From contig FJOG01000004.1 of NCBI GenBank assembly GCA_900073065.1, positions 1,377,450 through 1,441,449 on the forward strand: a stretch of DNA of 64,000 nt, written 5' to 3'. Shown here piece by piece: positions 12,956 to 24,783 of the stretch; the stretch's first letter is position 1; every line of letters begins with the position of its first letter. A program made the position numbers and the translations under genes. The DNA is from Phialocephala subalpina (lineage: Eukaryota; Ascomycota; Leotiomycetes; Helotiales; Mollisiaceae). The notes below the pieces were generated by a model. That model was not told the origin of the DNA, did no database searches, and worked only from the letters and a program-made list of their open reading frames with translations.

Positions 12956-13786
12956 ATGTATCTCGTTCCCGCACTACTTCTTCCTGCCCTGGCACTCGCC
13001 AGTCCAGTGGCCAATCTTGACAGCCGTTCAAGCTACATAGGCCCTCCAGTAGATCAAATCACTATCTTGAGCGCTCAATCATCTGGCAATGGATGTCCAC
13101 AAGGCTCTGTCTCCAACACACTTTCGCCAGATAGAACAGTAAGTACCTCTTTTCATAAAACTTCTCCAAAAGCACCGCCAACTCGGCTTCACAGGTTGTG
13201 ACATTCGGATTCGATAAATTTCAGACATATATCGGCCCCAGCGCGCAACAAGCAGACAAGACCAAGCAATGTCAAATCCACCTGAGTCTCCAGTACCCAG
13301 GAGGCTTCCAATACTCCGTAGTAGATGCCACCTACCACGGCTGGGCTCGCCTTGACCCCGGAGTCACTGGGACATTCATCTCCTCATACTTCTTCTCCCA
13401 AGCAGCTTCCCAAACTGTTCGTCTCCCCTCCCCTCCTCTAAACTCCCAATCCTAACCTTACCCCACAGTGCTCAACCCGCTCCACAATCTCCGGCTCCCA
13501 ATGGACAGCTGGCGACATCTACACCAAACACGACTCCGTTGAATCGACCGCCGTAATCTGGTCTCCCTGCGGCGCAACCGGCATTTTGAACGTCAACAAC
13601 CGCATCGCGCTTTCTTCAACCAACAGTAGCCAGACGGGTGAGTTGTCTGATGATGATGCGACGGTTGCGTTTACGCATCAGGTGCATGTTGCGTGGCAGC
13701 CGTGCACGGTGCCGAAGAGCACCACCACTCCGAATGGTGGTACGTTTACGGTTGGTGGGGCTGTTACGGAGGTTACGCAGGGTTAG
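12956..13786 (+). CDS. Secreted DUF4360 family protein
   Basis: Three exons, 12956-13138, 13195-13416 and 13469-13786, encode 240 residues; donors are GTAAGT and GTTCGT, acceptors both ACAG. A signal peptide covers the first ~17 residues (MYLVPALLLPALALASP). The mature protein shows the DUF4360 pattern: GNGCPQGSVSNTLSPDRT, then VVTFGFDKFQTYIGP, CQIHLSLQYPGGFQYSV, a YHGWARLDPGV loop and a late SPCGATGILNVNN block before VAWQPC. Exon joins fall inside this pattern and restore it, which supports the model. DUF4360 proteins are small secreted fungal proteins of unknown biochemical role. Six cysteines are visible and may form disulphides. It is convergent with sepB, with about 300 bp between the stops. 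Confidence 0.92.
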
Positions 13787-14095
13787 AGGGATTGAGGAAT
13801 GGAGGGGAATGGGGGAGGATGAGTTAAGTTCTTGACTTTGGTTTCTGTGTATATTCTTTACTTCGGCTTGGGTGGTGCATTTGAGGGGGGAAGCATGGAA
13901 TGGTGGTAGCTGAAATGCATTATTCTTCGGCTCTATCACGTCGAAGCGTTTTGAAACGAAGTAGAGTGTGAAACCCATCAATTCGTGATGCTCCTCGCGA
14001 CATTACCGACGCCCAAACACTATACACCAACATGAACGCCATCCCTATCATATCCTATACCCTCATCCCGCGCCCCTTTTTTACACTCGCTTAAT
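13787..14095. other. Convergent intergenic spacer
   Basis: About 300 bp between two converging genes, expected to hold both 3' ends. No other structure seen. Confidence 0.6.
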
Positions 14096-16719
14096 CTAAT
14101 CCTCCTCCATATCTCCACCACCCAGCAGCAACTCCCCCACCTCTCTAATCTTCTCCCCCAACACCGTCCTCCCATACCGTTCCGCCACCTTCCCAGCCGC
14201 CTCAATCATCCTGCCTGTTCTATCCCTCAAAAGACTGACCATTTCCAACGCTCGCATCCCTCTCTCCTCACCCTCTCTACACTCAACAGCCATCATCTGC
14301 AGCAACGTCTTATCAATCTCCACCTCCATCCTCGCCAACGCCGACCGCTGCGTATGCGTACTCTTCGTGAAATCCACCAAATCTTGATGTTGAGCCGTCA
14401 AAACACTCTTCAGCACAAATTGTCCTTCTAATTTCTTCAACTCGTCTTCCTCTCTCCCATCCTCATCTTCATCGTCTGCGTCTCTGTTGTTCGAAGCTCG
14501 TTTTGCGGAGAGAGGGATCTCGAAATCGAATTCTGACAATAAGGGACGAGGGAAATAGGGGTATTGATCTCCGCCTTTGAGGATGATGCAGTGGAATTTG
14601 TTGTCTGCTACTGCGATTGGGAAGTAGGATTCTGTTTTTCGGCCCGAGGCGAGACGGGAGAGGAGCTTGGTGTCGAGAAGGGGGACCCATGTTGCTTGGG
14701 CGGGGGTTCGCCAGTGGAGGAGAGTGAGGAGGGTTCCAGTAGAGTCGTAGATGCAGGGATCCTAAGTCGGGTCAGATATTGATGTTGAGGAGGAATAAGG
14801 GGACTTACGCCATTGTCTGAGAAGAAGACGGACTTTAGAGTTTCGCCATCTGGTAGTGCTACTACGTCTTCGCTTTGGCAGATTTCGTCTCGTTTGATGT
14901 TCTGAATTGTGTATAATAGCTTTGTATTGCCATCAGCACCAACTGGTCCGTTTCCAAGTGTCAGGACATAGTCTCGCCAGCTTGCACATGTTACTGCTGG
15001 ACTGCTCTTTTGCCTGTATACTCTGTAGGGAATACCGAACAGCGTGTATATCCTTACATAGTTCGCGGTCGTAGTGACAGTGACGAAGGAGTCACTAAGT
15101 GAAATCGCCGTCACATCTTCTCCCTTTGGCAATTGTGTCCTCCAATCAGCTCGTGCTGTCCAAGTCTCATGGGGGCGGTAAAAGATGGTGGCCGGAACAT
15201 CGTCGTGAGCTGGGCACGAGAACAGAGTACCGTTGTCGTTTAGACAAGCCTTGTCATATAGGAAAGTGTCGGTGAAATGAAAGTCGCGGTGGAACTCATG
15301 GTCATAGAATTCGACTGTGACCGTGTTATGTGTGTCCTGATCAACGGTCCAGACGAAGCCAATGAGGTTGAGAGAGAGATACTTCCGATTTCCTCGCCAT
15401 GGTGTAGAGCCTGGTTGGAAAGCCTCGTGATATTGTGGTTCCCAAGAAGTTTGAGGTCGCCGCTTACTGAGAGGCGCCGAGTAGCTATTGATGTCTCCGT
15501 TTGGTCTTTTGCCATTGCCGTTCAGTCCCAATGCGTATCCAGCACCATCATCGTCGACCACAAAATCATCATCCTCGCCCATGATACCCTCATTAAGGAT
15601 ATCATCGAGACTGTTTAGCGAGTCTCTTCTCGGTCGAGTAGCAAAGTCTTTCAGACCGTTTGCAATGGGCCGTCGATTTGCTGAGATCTCTGAGAGAGGA
15701 TCATGAATAAAAGGAGCAGGTTGCAATGGAAGCTTGACAAGATGGGCGTGCTCGGCGGTTACAAAGTCGTTGTAGATATAAACCTCACCCTCTGTATTGG
15801 TGAAAGAAAGGAGATTCTTGGAAGGGTGCCATGCGATGTCCATGACATTAGGGTAATCGTACGTGGTAAGGATCTTCTGCGTCTTGGTTTCCCATAGAAC
15901 GACTTTCTTATCCTTCCCAGCAGATACCAACATTGCTCCGTTCGGCGACCAAGCTAATGCCGTGATATCACTTAGATGTCCGTTGACGAAGCAACGCTGG
16001 TTCTCCCAGTCGTTCTTAGAAATAACCTGGATATTCCTCATAGCCGTTGGGGCAGCAAAGGCTCTACCGTCGGGATGCCATACGACCTTTGTGCAGACTT
16101 CGTCCTCGGTCTCAACTCCTCTTATTAAGCCGTCTATCCTTCGTACAAGATCTGGTACATCGTCCTCGAGCGAGTATACGTAGACCAGTCCATCCGTGCA
16201 TGACAATGTAATGTATTTGCCGCTAGGGTCGAAGGATATGTGTTTGGCGGACTTTGGCTGTTCTCTCAGGGCTATGACAGAGCTCGTTTCCTTCACTTTG
16301 ATGACCTTGACTGCTAGTTCGTCGCTGGAAACAGCGCACCATTCGCCGTTTGGTGATAGTACGACATCGCGGATTGGAAGAGAGCATCGAGTGAGGTATT
16401 TCTCGAAAGCCATAGTCTCCAAAGAGAACTTGCTAATGTTGCCATCTTCAGAGCCAAGAACGAAGAAGTTGTCCTGGAAATATTAGCAGAGTCCAGTGAA
16501 AACCAATATATTACTTACAGCAGAAGATACCCCGGCATTTTGTTCCGGACATTCATCAATATTTGTAGGTTCTCCGTCGAATCCAGTCCTATACACTCGC
16601 ACCGTATTGTTGGATCCCACAGTAATAAGTTTCGTCCCATCCGGGGTGTATGATAGATATGTTGGTCCTCTCGTATGGGCAGGCCTTCCTCGCACACGAA
16701 CTTGGGTAGTTGTCGCCAT
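14096..16719 (-). CDS. sepB: SepB/Ctf4/Mcl1 replisome adaptor (DNA polymerase alpha accessory factor)
   Basis: Links the CMG helicase to DNA polymerase alpha and to cohesion factors at replication forks. Exons 16719-16519, 16473-14809 and 14761-14096 give 843 residues, close to Mcl1/SepB length. The N-terminal WD40 propeller (about 1-300) has repeats such as LAWSPNGAMLVSAGKDKKVV and MDIAWHPSKNLLSFTNTEGE. An acidic Ser/Asp linker follows at about 320-380. The second, SepB-type propeller (about 390-700) is marked by LNLIGFVWTVDQDTHNTVTV and FHFTDTFLYDKACLNDNGTL. A C-terminal helical region (about 720-843) follows. Splicing at 14809/14761 reads DNG-DPCIYDSTGTLLTLLHW, matching the family. The start at MATTTQVRVRGRP is chosen over an ATG five codons upstream because the family begins there. 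It is divergent from the WD40 gene at 16908; the shared promoter carries MBF/E2F-like boxes. Confidence 0.95.
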
Positions 16720-16907
16720 AATTTCTCTCTTCAATGGCAGATATCTTGGGTGTGGTTGTTGAGTATTTGCTGAGGAGACGCGAAATTTCGATGAAGACGC
16801 GTCTTGACCGCGTTACATTTAGACCCCTGTCGGGTTTGAACCCCTGAAAGCCCCACTACGAAGCGGGACATCTTGCCTCCAAATATTTACCAAAATCAAC
16901 ATCAACA
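16720..16907. promoter_or_regulatory. Divergent promoter with MCB (ACGCGT) and SCB/E2F-like (ACGCGAAA) boxes
   Basis: Only 188 bp separate the start codons of sepB (minus) and the WD40 gene (plus). ACGCGT lies at 16797-16802 and ACGCGAAA at 16778-16785. In yeasts ACGCGT is the MBF site that drives G1/S genes, replication genes among them, and ACGCGAAA matches SBF/E2F-type sites. Their presence next to a replication gene is as expected. Factor binding here is inference. Confidence 0.6.
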
Positions 16908-18201
16908 ATGTCGCGATCAACGGATCCAGGCCACTTCTTTCAGACCGATGCATCTGAGTCGACTCGAGCACGGAGAGCAGCGAAGTCAGGAAACAAGAAT
17001 GGCAATCCCATAGTCCTTCAGTCAAAAATCTTGAGCGTTATCCCTGATCCCTTCTCGCCAGCATGTGTTTACGTCGCAGAGAGCGCCGGTTGTGTGCGCA
17101 AAGTCAATATTGAAGTAAGTGGGATCTAATCGTTATAATGATAGCTGTCCTAATGTCTGTCCCAGACCAGAGACTCGAAAATCGTCTACAGAGGCCCAAC
17201 TGCTCCCGTCACCTCTGTTGCTGTTGGTGGTCAAGGAGGGTCTACAATATTCGCAGGATGCTGGGACAAGAATATTTGGAGCTGGGATAGAGAAACCAGA
17301 ACCCTAGGACGGACATTGAAAGGCCACTCGGACTTCGTGAAGGTCGTCATCTCTGCGAGGCTTCAGGGAACAGATGCAAGTCTTCCTATGTCCTTTAGCT
17401 GTGGGTTTGGCTGACAGGCTACAGCTTCTCATATCTGGAGGCGCGGACTCCAAGATTATCGTGTGGGATAGTAAAACAGGTGAACGCCTGCATACTTTAC
17501 GCGACAAGAGCGATACGATGATGGCTGTACAGAACCTAGCACTCGATCCTGTTGACTCCACAGACTCCGAACTTGTCCTTGTCTCCTCGAGCAGTGACCC
17601 CCATATCCGCAGATGGCGCATAAGTCTCTCATCTGCCACACAGATCTACGACTCCACACAAGATGCTCCGACTCAGAACAAGCCAACTCGAGATACAATT
17701 CTCGAGCACGAGACCAGTGTCTATCATATTTCCTTCTTCGGCGATGAGGATGATGTCGACCTTTGGACTGCAAGTGCGGATGGGACTGCAAAATGCCTTT
17801 CAAGAGCGCGAAATTGGAGTACCGAAGATTCCTACCAACATGGCGACTATGTGCGAGCCGTGGCTGTCACAGATGATTGGGTCATAACAGCAGGACGAGA
17901 TGAAGATGTGAAGGTATGGGATAGGGCGACAGGAAAGTTATGGCATGTCTACGAAGGCCATTATGAAGAAGTGACCGGTTTGGTTATCTTGGGAGGCGAG
18001 AAGAAAGCGATAAGTGTCAGTATTGATGGCACGATACGGACCTGGGGACTCGGCAAAGCAGATCTTGAGAAGGTCAGGAAGGAAAGAGAAGAACTTTCGA
18101 AAGGAGTTGTGAAGGAAGAAAAGGTGCCAGAGAAAAAGAACCTACTCACAGCAGAGGAGGAATCTGAATTGGCTGAGTTGATGGATTCCGACGATGAATG
18201 A
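16908..18201 (+). CDS. WD40-repeat protein with a GC-AG intron
   Basis: Three exons, 16908-17114, 17166-17375 and 17425-18201, encode 397 residues. Intron 1 is GTAAGT...CCCAG. Intron 2 begins GCAAGT after codon GAT and ends CTACAG, a non-canonical GC-AG intron; no GT donor keeps the frame. WD-type repeats include TIFAGCWDKNIWSWDRETRT, LLISGGADSKIIVWDSKTGE, DLWTASADGTAKCLSRARNW, WVITAGRDEDVKVWDRATGK and KAISVSIDGTIRTWGLGKAD. The C-terminus is a charged helix (LEKVRKEREELSKGVVKEEK) ending in an acidic tail. There is no signal peptide or membrane span, so it is probably an intracellular scaffold. I cannot assign an orthologue. It shares its promoter with sepB, which may mean common cell-cycle timing. 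Confidence 0.9.
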
Positions 18202-20622
18202 ACACAATCAACCATCAAATGTTCCAACATGCTGGGGACATTGGCAATCTTCAGACTGAACGCCCCATTTCTCATCCATCGCTCTCAAAAGTCTGGAAGG
18301 AAACCCTCAGGTCCGGCGGGTCGAAAACCCTAACTCGTTAGCAATTTTCACATATCGATCCTCAGATCTCTCTGGTGCAAAGGATGGGACATTGTGCAGC
18401 ATTCTGCCTCAACATGACTGGTAATGGAATAGCTTCGACAAGACGCTTGTATCCCTCCCAACGGTAGGTACGCCTCTTCCGCCGTGCCACATTCTGATCT
18501 TTGTCGATCTCGGCACCAGTCTGTGATTTCCTCGACTTCCCCGGCTCCAACGCTCCGGATTTCAGGGGCAATCACATCTCTTGGCCATTGCCTTTTTAAA
18601 GACCAGATGGCACGGCCATCGCAATCCTTTCTGAATCAAGGAACTCTGACAACGTGTCGAGCGTGTATCATTTCTGGAAGGCGTCGATCATAATGGCTCA
18701 GACTTTCCAAGTTCTTGACGAGGTTGAACTTGAGCCGTTGAAGTCGTTGAGATGAAACCTTATTCCTATTCCATTACCACGCCGCGCAAGTCTGGTCTTT
18801 CCTCGACGTTCAACGGCTTCAAGGGCTTCGCTTGGAAGTAAGTTTAATAGCTACTGATTGGCTAACTGTCTAGTATGCGGCGGCTTCGAACTACATGAAG
18901 TTTGGTTAGATATCGTACGTTTGAGTTCGACCACGTTTTTTTCAGCACGTTCCAGCCTCCTTCAGCCCCAATATACATTTCTCCTTATATCCTAGTCTGC
19001 TACAAGTCGACTTACCACTTACAAGCCACATCGATCGTCAGGAGCTTCTTAAAGGAATGCAACAAGCTGGTCACCTCAGGCGTACAGGGCCTCTTACAAA
19101 GGCCTCAACTTTCTCATAAGAGAATTACGGAGGTCAGATGCTGCAGGTTACCTTCTCACGCAAATCTCGGGCCGGTTCCTACAGAGTTTGCTACTCGGTC
19201 TGCATCTATATGCCCGTCGCCGTGAAGATAAAAAGGATGTCCGTACGGTACTCGCGCCACTCGCGTCCTGGAGGATTGAGTGCTCGATGAATCGGACAAA
19301 TTAAAAGGACAACGCTAGTCACTAGTACTCGATGCGAATGGCTGTAAGCTCCCGAAACACAGAGGAATCTTGCAGAGAGGAAGTCGTTGTCGAAGTTGGC
19401 TAAAGAAGTGTAGTGTCCAATTGGAAGCCGGCATCTTCATCGGGAAGTTTCTCTCCACTCAGAGCAATTTTCGACGACGAGGCAGTTTGACATGGCACGG
19501 ATTGATTTGAGATCCGATGCATACTTTTTTATGCATGATGATGGGATGGATGATCTATCACTTTCCCTCTCCAGACAGTCGGTTCTTTCGCAACGACAAA
19601 AAAAGTTTTCTGAGACATGATTTCCAGATATGTCTCCTTTTTTAACATGATCAGCAAGACGAGTCTCAATTGTGATCCACGGGGACAGCACCTATCGCAG
19701 AAAAGCGGCAAAACGACGTCGATGATACTCCGCTCTCGGGTTTGGCGTCACTCGGCAAGAGCGATCGACACGCAAGATTGCTGCCAGGATAGCAAGGACC
19801 GGGCTCCCAGATCGAGTCGACTGTGGTAATTGAACCAAACTTTAATATTCTGAGGTCCGGATGCCCCGCTCAGCATGCTGTTTCCCGCCCACGGACCACA
19901 CTATGCCGTACCCAGGTTTCTAGCGCGAATTGTATTTCCGCGAAGTTGGATTGTCGCCGGCCAAGATGAGAGGGAGCCTTCACACGCCTCCAGCTCGTGA
20001 AGCCCACGAGCCAGGATTCGTGGCTCAGCAACGATCGCATGGAACATGGTCTTCGTTGACCTCGATTCTCGACATTCTATTGGCCAAATGGCTTGCGAAC
20101 CGGTGGCTTGTGCTGCCCTGAGACTCCCGTTGCGGTGCTTAACCGCTGCTCTGAGAGTTACTGGCCCTGGTTATGCACACTCCAGAGCTATCTGCACATC
20201 ACCTATACTCTTCACCGCTTAGTCTGAAGTACAGTACCATCCCACTGACCGGGGTCATGCAGCATCCCACCAAGTGAAGTGAAAAATGGCGTCAAGTGGA
20301 CTTCGACACTTGTGAAGGGAGAGCTGATCGAGACCCGCAGCGAGATGCATCCTGGAAGCAGCGAAGCACTCTCCTTAGCAACCTGCTTCCTTGTTCTTTC
20401 TCTCCTGGTGAACTTGTACAAAGTTTCACGATTGAAATTCTTCTCTTTTGTTCCTTCGAGTATTTGTTTCGCGCGATGATGTCCTGAGCATATATTCCTT
20501 TTGCAGCGCAGACTCACTTTCACGGATGACGACACACTCGCCGGATCGAGTCTTTCATTCAGTACAGCGAGATCGCGGATTACATACATATACGCAGACA
20601 TATATACTTCTAGCGATCTATC
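18202..20622. other. Intergenic, about 2.4 kb, no gene recognised
   Basis: Between two plus-strand genes. Short frames at 18362-18571 (minus) and 19530-19710 (minus) have no family resemblance. The part nearest 20622 probably carries the promoter and leader of the following long gene. Confidence 0.5.
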
Positions 20623-23600
20623 ATGGCAGTGCTGGAGTTAGAACCAGAGCAACTTGGGAAGCTCGTGGCATTGGAGGGCGATTCCGAGACGATCGAGACA
20701 CAATTGAGGCTCCTGCCACCCTCCCAGAAGATCTTGATCTTGCCAACTTTGCAAAGCGCACTCCCCCAGGATGTTGAGTCGGATAAAGATGCCTTCAATG
20801 CTCGCACGTTCATCCGCGATGTTCACAGAACCTTTACGGAACGAACCGAAACAGCACGGGCTTTCCTACAATCATCAACGAGCACGCAGCCGAGACTTGC
20901 CTTCATCAATGGTAATGACCCTCGTTCCAGACTTCTTCTATTTGCCAGGAGGCCTTTTCATATCACCTCATCCGCGAAGACCAGGTACTAATTCGTTCAC
21001 AGGAGGAAGCGTTAGTGCTCGAGCGACATGTATTACACGAATATGCGCCAATATGACAAATGGAGATATGAAAGAAGCCGAGACAATCTTCGACGAGGCA
21101 GTAAAAGACGGAGTAGCGGGTTTGATGAAACAGGACATTGCGGAGGAAGAAGAAATAGCGATAGCGATCGAGGATGACGAAGGTGTGAAAGGCGAGGAGG
21201 GGGTGCAAGATCCAAGTGTGAGAGCAATGAAGGCTGCTGATTCTCTTGATCGAGAGACAGAAGGGCTACAGCTAGAGGATATTGTAAACGCCGTTCCTGG
21301 ACTTGAGAAAGCTGCCCAGAGTCAGGCTACGGGCACCAGGGTTTGGACCGGAGCAAAGCCCGGAAAGAGCTCTCAGGCCACTAATTCTCCTTCAAAAGCG
21401 GTATTCACAAACCGAAAGGGCGACGACATTGTAAGGACCGTCTTGACAGTACCAAGCCGGAGCCAGAAGTTCACCGTTGAGGAGAAACGGACAACATTCG
21501 GACCTCACTATTCGATCAGCACCCCTGCGACAGCTTCGACAACGGGCCCAGTGCAGACTCCAGGGGAGATTGAGAAGGACGACGACTACGACGAATTAGA
21601 ATTTGCTTCTCCAGGCGATGAGTCTTTGTTTTCCGTCCCACACACTCCCGCAATTGTGTATGAGGAAGCAACTCTCGTTGATGTCCAGTCAGGCTCTCCG
21701 ACGAAGGCAGTGAAGAGATCGCAAAGTGTTGATATGTTTTATCCAAGCAACTCGGAGTTCCTGGCGGCTTCCTCTAGTCCAAAGCCACTCAAGCACACCA
21801 CGTCTGATTACCATTTGAGGAGGCCAACTTCTCATGTTCCAGAGAGAGAGTACGCCAATTTTCAAACCCTTCCCAGGACCACCTTTGTCAAGGCCTCACA
21901 GACGACGATCAAGAAATCACCAACCTTGAGTTCTTCTATGAGATCCAACAGTTCCTTGACCCAAGATGCTCCTCCCCGTGTTTTTGTCGACAGAGGAGAG
22001 GATGCCTTTCAACCCAGCGTAGAGTTGGTTGGGCGCTTTGAACCAGTATTTCCTGTTGTAGAGGATCTGATCATTCATCTTGTGGACGACAATGTGAATG
22101 AGATTTTGGAGACGGTTATACGCTCATACAAGGACGGCAGCTACCCGATCATGCCAAAACCAGCTTCAACCTCATCCAAGGACTCTCTGGAAGCTTCGAC
22201 AAGCCCAGTCTCTGTCTCAAACGAACAACACGAAAGAAAGTTTCGTCCGGAATCTTATCTTACTACAGAGACCGATGATACAGGCTACCATCGGAGGGGC
22301 GAGTATGACCCATACGACCATGATAGCTATCCGCCAGACATCAAACGACAGTGGCCACCAATGCCGCCTTTGCCAACAAGTGTACGCTTCGACAGCATGG
22401 ATTCGAGTGTTGAACCTCCTACACCGACGCTTACGCCACCTCCGCAAGCAAGTGGAGTCGCCGAGAAGTTCATCGACTTCACCGCAGTGAATTCCAACAA
22501 TGCCATCAATGTTCAAAACTCTCTTCGACAATTACTCAGCCTGAAATTTCCAGCTGGCGAGCACGGATACAGCCAGTATCTCTACCCTGTACCTGAAGCA
22601 GACAGGCTCTGGAAACCCGTTTTCAGAAATGATCAAAATACTAGCGTCAGCAATGATACTAGGAATGTTGACCAGATTATTGCATTTGGGTGTGAAGATA
22701 GAGTGAAGAAAGATTTCTTCTTCCAGATATCCGGCCAAGTAGAGAGACTTGGAACCAAGAGGGACGGTGTCAACAGAAGTGGAAGGCTTGATATTAGGTA
22801 CGTATGCCTTCCATACCATTTTACCACTTTACTGACCTCTTCAGATACTTGATTGCAAACGCCATGCAGCATTTTCCAAGCCTTTCGCCCTCGAGCACTT
22901 TCAACCCGCTGTCGAACTCGCAGGCCCTTGCGGCTCTCTTGGTTCCCCAGATCGAAGCATACTTTGCAATCAACACCAGCACCAGGCTCCTTGTCCTTCA
23001 GTATCCAGCAAGCCAACTACCGACCGTCTTCGCACTGCGGAACCTCCTGGGGTCCGACCTCCTAAAAATCGCAGGAGTCCTTGATTCCCTCGCTTCGGAC
23101 CCACCATCGATGTCCCGCCCTCGAACGGCAACGGCCAACCCTCTATCAAACGAAGCGGTCTCCCAACGTGCCCGATCTCATTCCCGCCTAAACTCGCTTC
23201 AACGAACCAATATCGATGATACGCGAGCAGACTCCCTCACCACCTTAACACGCCAAACCTCCGTCGCCGGCTCAGTCCGTTCTTCTCTCGTTCAAGCCTC
23301 CGCCGCCTTCGCAAAAGCAGATTACCTCCTCCCCAGTACCGCCACCGATACTGAAATAACCACCTTCCTGACCAGCATCTGGAAATGCCTGATGGAGAAA
23401 TCAACGTTCTATACCCCAGAACCAGAACCGAAACCCATCATCGTCGAACGACCGCCTATGCCTCCTCCGCCCACGCCTACAGGTTCAGCAAGAGACATCA
23501 GACGAGAACGATATAGAGATAGAGATGAGAAGGATACAGATAGAGACTCAACATACCGCCCTCCATCCTCGAGGCAAGGTGGATCACAATCCAAAATATC

Positions 23601-23994
23601 CCGCCTAACAGGTGGATCCGCCACCAGCCCCCCTATCCCCCGCTCCATCTACGCATCCTCCATAATCTCTACCTCAACAGCTCGTCCTTCAACCCGACAC
23701 CGAGATCGTGATCGCGATCGTGACACCGACTACGAGCCTTCGATCACCTCCACGAGACATAAATATGCAGCCAGTATAGCAAGTACGAAAACGACGGCTA
23801 GTGAGAAAGAGAGGAGGAAAGATAGGGAGTGGGAGAATTTTTATATAGGGGATGAGGATAGTGAGGATGATGCATTTGATAGGATGATTATGGGGAGGAG
23901 TGGTGGGCAGAGGATTGTTCCTGAGCCGATGGAGGTTAGGACGGTGGTTAAGAGGGATAAGAGGAAGGCGTTGAAGTGGTTGGGTTTGGCTTAG
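20623..23994 (+). CDS. Large conserved fungal protein of unknown function, 1077 aa
   Basis: Exons 20623-20911, 21003-22797 and 22845-23994 encode 1077 residues. Introns are GTAATG...CACAG and GTACGT...TTCAG; the second join reads RLDIR-YLIANAMQHF. The N-terminus (about 1-200) looks helical (LEPEQLGKLVALEGDSETIE). The middle is Ser/Pro/Thr-rich and disordered. A compact part lies at about 440-500 (FEPVFPVVEDLIIHLVDDNV) and another at about 600-800 (INVQNSLRQLLSLKFPAGEH, then LLGSDLLKIAGVLDSLASD). The C-terminus is charged, with RERYRDRDEKDTDRDST and RHRDRDRDRDTDYEP blocks. No signal peptide, membrane span or catalytic motif is evident. I cannot name a function. The first intron acceptor is the least certain point: at the chosen acceptor the shifted frame reads EEALVLERHVLHEYAP, also protein-like. 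Confidence 0.83.
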
Positions 23995-24783
23995 AACCTT
24001 CCCCTTTCGAATGGCTGTGTGCGGATTACGACCCTTTGAGGTCCTCATTTTGGCGTTTGCGTTTGATGTTTTGCATAATGTTTGGTTCTTGTGTTTGGGC
24101 TGTCACAATACCTGGTATCTCGTTTGTCTCTCGGTTCTGTTCTGTTTTGTTTGGTGGGCAAAATTCTCTCTATAGCATGTCAGATAATGTCTTGTTTCTT
24201 GTGTCAAATAATCTTGTATTCTATGTACTCCTTAGGTTATGTAGCGGGTATTGTGGTCAAGAACAAGGAGAATTATATACCACTTTTGAAACTGATATTT
24301 TCAGTACTATGATCATGAAGGTGATATTAACCTTTTGATTTGCCGCCGTGCTGCGAAACCCACTGTTGTATCCAGGATGTCCAACATTAATGAGTAGATT
24401 TTTGAAGTCATGAATGTCCCTTGGGTTTTGGGTGATTGGGACAATATGATTGTAGGTACCTTCGTATTGTAGAACCTATATCAAATCGAGAAGGCCCTCG
24501 TGCATCGAAGATCACAGTTACTTGGGACAATCTCTTGTGTGCCAATGTCCGAGATAAAGAATGGACTTCGAGAAATACAAGATGTCCCAAAATGGTCCGG
24601 TCTTGCACTTTACTCCAGCTGTTTCTGATATGATTTCGGGATGAGTTGTCCTCGTACTTGCATTAGAGGGGTGTGTATGTCCATTTTGTATACAAGTTGT
24701 AGTACAGTCGTGAAACCTCAACGCCAGATCCTTCCAGATCCTACCAACCCAACGCCATAAATGAATCACTTACATAGACATCA
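23995..24783. other. Convergent intergenic spacer, about 0.8 kb
   Basis: AT-rich and T-rich after 24000, consistent with 3' untranslated sequence of the upstream gene. No further gene seen. Confidence 0.5.

Noticed and set aside
20912..21060. Alternative reading EEALVLERHVLHEYAP at the first acceptor of the 1077-aa gene
   Set aside because: It ends at a stop after about 17 codons and no splice joins it to the following conserved-looking frame.
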